Both the position numbers and the translations under genes were made by a program. From the NCBI GenBank assembly GCA_039989855.1, contig JBDXGZ010000003.1:85989-149988 (forward strand): a stretch of 64,000 nt of DNA, written 5' to 3'. Position 1 is the stretch's first letter. Each line of letters opens with the position of its first letter. Below are positions 60,728-64,000 of the stretch, piece by piece. The notes beneath the pieces were generated by a model that saw nothing but the letters and a program-made list of their open reading frames with translations, was not told the origin of the DNA and did not search any database. Source of the DNA: CALFVT01 sp039989855. GTDB lineage: Bacteria; Pseudomonadota; Alphaproteobacteria; Caulobacterales; Maricaulaceae.

Positions 60728-61060
60728 TTAAGGGTGTTTTAGGGCTTCATTTAGGAGGCGTTGTGCCCATTTAAGTTCCGCTTCATTGAGCTTGGATAAT
60801 TGAACTAACATATCTCCCAAAACACTCTTTTCATCGCTGTGTGAAAGCCCTTGAGCTGGAAAAAAGCTATTAGGCGGTACATCAAATACTCCGCAGAGCC
60901 GTTCTATGGTTTTAAATGAGGCCCCTGCCGTCCCGCGTTCCATTTTGCCTATCATTTCCTCTGATAACCCAATGCGGTTGGCCAATTGAGTTTGGGTGAG
61001 ATTCATACGTGTACGGTGAATACGTATTTGCGCCCCAAATAGCTTCTTAAGCGTGCTCAT
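60728..61060 (-). CDS. XRE family transcriptional regulator
   Basis: A 110-residue helix-turn-helix protein (IRIHRTRMNLTQTQLANRIGLSEEMIGKMERG, residues about 13-44) with a short C-terminal part (LGDMLVQLSKLNEAELKWAQRLL). This is a phage-repressor-like layout. I start at ATG 61058-61060, with an AGGAGGG box upstream on the minus strand; the longer frame adds six residues. It is divergent from an exported protein gene, and the shared region holds a palindromic operator. Confidence 0.85.
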   Translation of the reverse strand: MSTLKKLFGAQIRIHRTRMNLTQTQLANRIGLSEEMIGKMERGTAGASFKTIERLCGVFDVPPNSFFPAQGLSHSDEKSVLGDMLVQLSKLNEAELKWAQRLLNEALKHP

Positions 61061-61153
61061 ATTCCCTCCTTCAGTCACTGTCAGTGATAGAGGGAAGGAT
61101 TTGAGAGTGTGAGAGACTTAAATTACGGTTTTTGTAATTAACCAAACTCATAT

Positions 61154-61167
61154 TGCAATCAATTGCA
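61154..61167. promoter_or_regulatory. palindromic operator copy 2 of the XRE regulator
   Basis: Perfect 14-bp palindrome TGCAATCAATTGCA in the divergent promoter between the XRE gene and the next gene. The copy at 60533-60546 is its reverse complement. Autoregulation and control of the divergent gene are likely. Confidence 0.55.
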
Positions 61168-61220
61168 TATTAAGTAATAGTTCTGTTTGTTCTTGTTACG
61201 GTAATTTTAGGGTGGGTATT

Positions 61221-61634
61221 ATGAAGCATGTATTAGTGGGGTTGATTCTATTTGGGTATAGCTTCCAATATAATCAGGCCTTTGCTTCATCGGATATTGA
61301 ACGATCGGGTGAACGCATTGGGCGGTGGTGCGATACAGCCATTCCTGCAATGCCTGAACAGGACTACATTATTGAGATATGGAAATCTGCTAATGGCGGC
61401 TATTCTTACCATCAGATATTCAAAACCAAAACCTCCGATATTCCATCGATGAATTCTTATGTGGCAAAAAAGATCAAGGGTTCATGGCAAATCCAGAGCG
61501 GTTTCGGTGAATATGCCCGTATCGGAGACGATGGCGGCCTCAAAATCTATGACGGACAAGGCTTTATCCGCAAAGCCATTCCAGTTGGTCCGTGGGCCAA
61601 ACCTGGTGAGTGCCGAACAATACCCCCACGCTAA
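61221..61634 (+). CDS. exported hypothetical protein
   Basis: A 137-residue protein with a signal peptide (FAS cleavage near residue 23) and a compact beta-rich body (YIIEIWKSANGGYSYHQIFK, YVAKKIKGSWQIQSG). Cys residues near 37 and 130 (GRWCDTA and GECRT) could form a disulphide. I recognise no family. A lipoprotein gene follows after 18 bases. Confidence 0.7.
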   Translation: MKHVLVGLILFGYSFQYNQAFASSDIERSGERIGRWCDTAIPAMPEQDYIIEIWKSANGGYSYHQIFKTKTSDIPSMNSYVAKKIKGSWQIQSGFGEYARIGDDGGLKIYDGQGFIRKAIPVGPWAKPGECRTIPPR

Positions 61635-61652
61635 CTCAAAATGGAGACTATG

Positions 61653-62264
61653 ATGAAACGATATGCAATAACCTTTATGGCGGCTTTAATGGTCAGCGCC
61701 TGTGCAACCGCTCCGGGCAATCTCCCGTATAGCGATCAGGAATATGCAAATTTACCCATTGAGCATTTCTTGGAACTTATGACGCTTAAAGATGATGAGC
61801 TAGAAACTAGCGCTCAATTTTCGACCTATAAAGGCCGCAGACCTAATCCATCTGGTGATTTGTATTTGTCTTTCGTTTCAAATCCTAATGATGAGTTTAT
61901 GCGGGCGCATGTTTTTAAAGACAGCGGCAAGGAAATATATCAGATGTATTTCCTGCTTAGCTCTTCACAATGGAAACGCCCTTCACAGATTAACTTCTCG
62001 GCGGGGCTTGGATCAAAACCCACAGACAGAATTGGCATTGATGCGACTTGTTCTGGGGCATCATGTACGAACTTTGAAGATGTGGTTGTCAACTTTACCA
62101 AAGAAGAGCTGCAAGGTGTTCTGACTGCATTAGAGTCTCTATCAGAAAAAGCTGTCAGGTTTAGGGTTAAAGGACAGTCAGGCAAGGATTACGACGGCTC
62201 GATGGCCTCTAACGAAATAAAGGCCATACTTCAGGCTGTAGAGACCTACAAAGCCACGCGCTAA
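61653..62264 (+). CDS. hypothetical lipoprotein
   Basis: A 203-residue protein with a lipoprotein signal (MVSACATA). The body is mixed alpha/beta with no known family. I prefer ATG 61653, 6 bases after a GGAG box, but 61650 or 61641 are possible. It is probably co-transcribed with the exported protein, which suggests a surface pair. Confidence 0.7.
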   Translation: MKRYAITFMAALMVSACATAPGNLPYSDQEYANLPIEHFLELMTLKDDELETSAQFSTYKGRRPNPSGDLYLSFVSNPNDEFMRAHVFKDSGKEIYQMYFLLSSSQWKRPSQINFSAGLGSKPTDRIGIDATCSGASCTNFEDVVVNFTKEELQGVLTALESLSEKAVRFRVKGQSGKDYDGSMASNEIKAILQAVETYKATR

Positions 62265-62287
62265 GCAGTAACAGGCGGAACAAGAAC

Positions 62288-62884
62288 ATGCAAAATTTAT
62301 ATATTTTGCCTAATGATTTCGAAGAATTTGCGAAATATCTTCCAAATAATGGGATGGGCGAGCTAAGGCACTTAGATGGCTTGTTACGCCTAGATATATC
62401 AGAGTTGAGAAAAAAAGGCGTACTCAGCAATCATACGCCCTGCAGTATGGAAATTGCTAGAAATGGTGAAACCGTTGGGGTCATGAAACTCCAAGCCAGC
62501 CACGACTTTCTAATGGTCAGCGGAGCCTCGAACTTTAATATCAACCAACATATCCCTCTTACTCAAACCCCTTGCAATTATGGCGGCTCCCGTAAATGGT
62601 TTTTATGCCCTGATTGTGATCGGCGGGTTGGAGTTTTATATTATCAAACTCAATTCAAATGCCGTCATTGTACAAATTTATATTACGAGAGCCAGTACAA
62701 ACCCGAAAGTTCTCGACTGTTTTCTAAAGCAAGAAAGATCAGGCGAGACTTAGGTGGTTCGGAGAATATGTCAGAGCCTTTTCCTGAACGCCCAAAGGGC
62801 ATGCATGTAAATACATACCTAATACAAATGGAATCCTATTGGTTATACGCAAACCAAGCCTTTCAGGCTTACAAGGCTTCTTGA
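62288..62884 (+). CDS. hypothetical protein with zinc ribbon (island-associated family)
   Basis: A 198-residue protein with Cys pairs CPDC (107-110) and CRHC (125-128), a zinc ribbon. Its layout recalls proteins found beside integrases in proteobacterial islands: a start with a short LDGLLRLDIS segment, the C-terminal FLCPDCDRRVGVLYYQ stretch and a LYYESQ motif. Their function is unknown. It is a good island marker. Confidence 0.7.
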   Translation: MQNLYILPNDFEEFAKYLPNNGMGELRHLDGLLRLDISELRKKGVLSNHTPCSMEIARNGETVGVMKLQASHDFLMVSGASNFNINQHIPLTQTPCNYGGSRKWFLCPDCDRRVGVLYYQTQFKCRHCTNLYYESQYKPESSRLFSKARKIRRDLGGSENMSEPFPERPKGMHVNTYLIQMESYWLYANQAFQAYKAS

Positions 62885-63101
62885 TCTGTCAATTTTGATG
62901 GTCAAGCGAGTGCTTTAAACCGCACCCAAAGCAAGGACTCTAGCTGACTGCCGTTAATTACCAGAAGGCGGTCAAGGCAGCTTTGACTAATCATATGGGG
63001 TGGACTTTAGTGAAGCAGGTCCATAGTACTTGCATATATAGATGTAATACGTTTTAAACCTTAGTATAGTGAGTGCAGTTTAAACTATCGATGTAAGTAT
63101 A

Positions 63102-64000
63102 ATGGGCGGAATTCAGTTAGATTTTTTTGATAGACTCTTTCAAGTCGGCGGTATTCCTATACTGCTAGGCTTCATTACGTTTCTTGCATTTAGCGTCGTT
63201 TTTGGTTTTAATCCGACTGATAGTTTTAAGCTAAGAATTGCATCGTTTTTAACTGGCGAACGCTCTAACGCTGATTGGGCGGATGTATTTCTTTCTAAAT
63301 TTGATGAAATTTATTCACCAAAAATGTGGAGTTGGAAGCGCCTGAAGTCCTCTGCTTTTAGCTCTTTAATATCTGTATTCGTGTTGTTTATATTATTTGA
63401 CGGCAACTTCTTAAATATACTTGGCAAAAGAGCTGTTGATGATTTGACTATCTACTCAGTAGTTATCTTTGGAGTTATTCTCAATCTGGTTCCGGACTTC
63501 TTTTCTATTGCTCAGACTAGATGGGTTATAAGGACGATTTCTAAAACTAAGAGGTTTAGTTGGCAGGTATTACTCTTATTGATAGACCTTTTGTTTACGA
63601 TGCTAGTTATTCTAGTGCCTCTTATTATTTTTCAACGTATCGCTTATAGAGTTCCAGTATCTATTAATAGTGCTTTGGAGCCAATTGCGAGTTATCGGTC
63701 AACGTCTATATTTTTCTATTCGACTTTTTTGACTTCTTTGAGTGCGTGGATATTTTGGATTTCGAGCCTGACAATACGTTTGATATCGGGAACCTTTTTA
63801 AAAAACACATTAGATATTAAAGGCCGTCCATTTTTAACAATGGGAGTTATTGGAAGCGTGATTGTAACAAGCTTTTCTCTTGTGTCTGGAGCCTTAATTA
63901 AAGATAGCCCTATTGGAAATTTCGACCAATTTGCGTGTAATATGGATTGGCGTTCGTGTGAGCATGGTAAACGAATTGCTACGAATGATGAAGCTTTAAA
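63102..64000 (+). CDS. multi-pass membrane protein, cut by the window end
   Basis: An open frame of 299 codons runs from ATG 63102 to the end without a stop. The protein has about five hydrophobic helices (FDRLFQVGGIPILLGFITF start, SSLISVFVLFILF, LLLLIDLLFTMLVILVPLIIF, FFYSTFLTSLSAWIFWISS, GVIGSVIVTSFSLVSG). I know no family. It belongs to the AT-rich island. Confidence 0.7.
   Translation, partial: MGGIQLDFFDRLFQVGGIPILLGFITFLAFSVVFGFNPTDSFKLRIASFLTGERSNADWADVFLSKFDEIYSPKMWSWKRLKSSAFSSLISVFVLFILFDGNFLNILGKRAVDDLTIYSVVIFGVILNLVPDFFSIAQTRWVIRTISKTKRFSWQVLLLLIDLLFTMLVILVPLIIFQRIAYRVPVSINSALEPIASYRSTSIFFYSTFLTSLSAWIFWISSLTIRLISGTFLKNTLDIKGRPFLTMGVIGSVIVTSFSLVSGALIKDSPIGNFDQFACNMDWRSCEHGKRIATNDEAL

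Noticed and set aside
58619..64000. Second copy of the tRNA-Gly 3' end marking the right boundary of the island
   Set aside because: I did not see a match to the last 20-30 bases of the tRNA in the rest of the window; the boundary is probably outside.
1..64000. CRISPR arrays, rRNA operons, intact insertion sequences
   Set aside because: None seen on reading both strands: no regularly spaced repeats, no rRNA-like stretches, and no full transposase gene.

Overview
The window looks like chromosome from a marine alphaproteobacterium of the Caulobacter-like lineages, most likely Maricaulales/Hyphomonadaceae or a near relative. This is inferred from family content: RcdA (DUF1465), TrcR (DUF1013) and DUF1192 side by side; the alphaproteobacterial cobT-cobS-J-protein-bolA neighbourhood; COQ9; DUF1244; a Xanthomonas/Caulobacter-type TonB receptor; and a TTAA-N7-TTAA (CtrA-type) site. 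Base composition is moderate, with AT-richer patches at 8.5-9.1, 33.1-34.6 and 58.7-64.0 kb that look acquired.

Layout. 0-5 kb: a DUF2855/DUF1330/SDR operon facing a padR-type regulator across a perfect palindrome, then an Atm1-type exporter. 5-8 kb: a redoxin, a hairpin-rich stretch, ffh and rpsP with a terminator. 8-9 kb: an unassigned stretch with palindromes and a lone membrane protein, where rimM-trmD-rplS would be expected. 9-12 kb: a BtuFCD/FecBCD-type metal-complex importer. 12-15 kb: ubiB and small membrane or helical proteins. 15-19 kb: an Lrp-type regulator facing a branched-chain 2-oxoacid dehydrogenase (fused E1, then E2). 19-25.4 kb: ECF sigma factor, FecR-type anti-sigma factor, a transducing TonB receptor with two signal peptides, a strong terminator and an FCD regulator. 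25.6-31.6 kb: a lipoprotein metallopeptidase, a second lipoprotein, a sterol-desaturase-family enzyme, and a second TonB receptor with an orphan CcmI-like protein. 31.7-34.6 kb: GtrA, a fatty-acid desaturase, and a degenerate M48-like membrane protein behind a CtrA-type site.

34.7-40.2 kb: cobT, an inserted lipoprotein, cobS, GtrA, a J-domain protein, bolA and a HopJ-family gene. 40.3-45.1 kb: a Nat-type ABC exporter, coq9 and purEK. 45.2-51 kb: a diguanylate cyclase, two YdcH-like genes, an SDR, trcR, DUF1192, rcdA, a Bcr/CflA pump and rpmE. 51-54.8 kb: a TPR protein and a haem lipoprotein, converging on a csoR/barrel/HMA/MerT-like metal operon with its own palindromic operator. 54.8-58.4 kb: housekeeping genes (DUF1244, Trm112, LON-domain, CnoX-like thioredoxin, ProX-type deacylase, DUF6065). 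58.6-64 kb: tRNA-Gly(GCC) followed by a tyrosine recombinase and an AT-rich island that runs off the window, with an XRE regulator and two copies of one 14-bp palindrome.

Most noteworthy: the TonB receptor carrying an STN transducer module fused in front of a second complete signal peptide with its own ribosome-binding site; the CsoR-controlled barrel/HMA/MerT operon; the M48-like protein that has lost its zinc motif; the hairpin chain before ffh; and the island's twin operators. No CRISPR array, rRNA or intact insertion sequence was seen.
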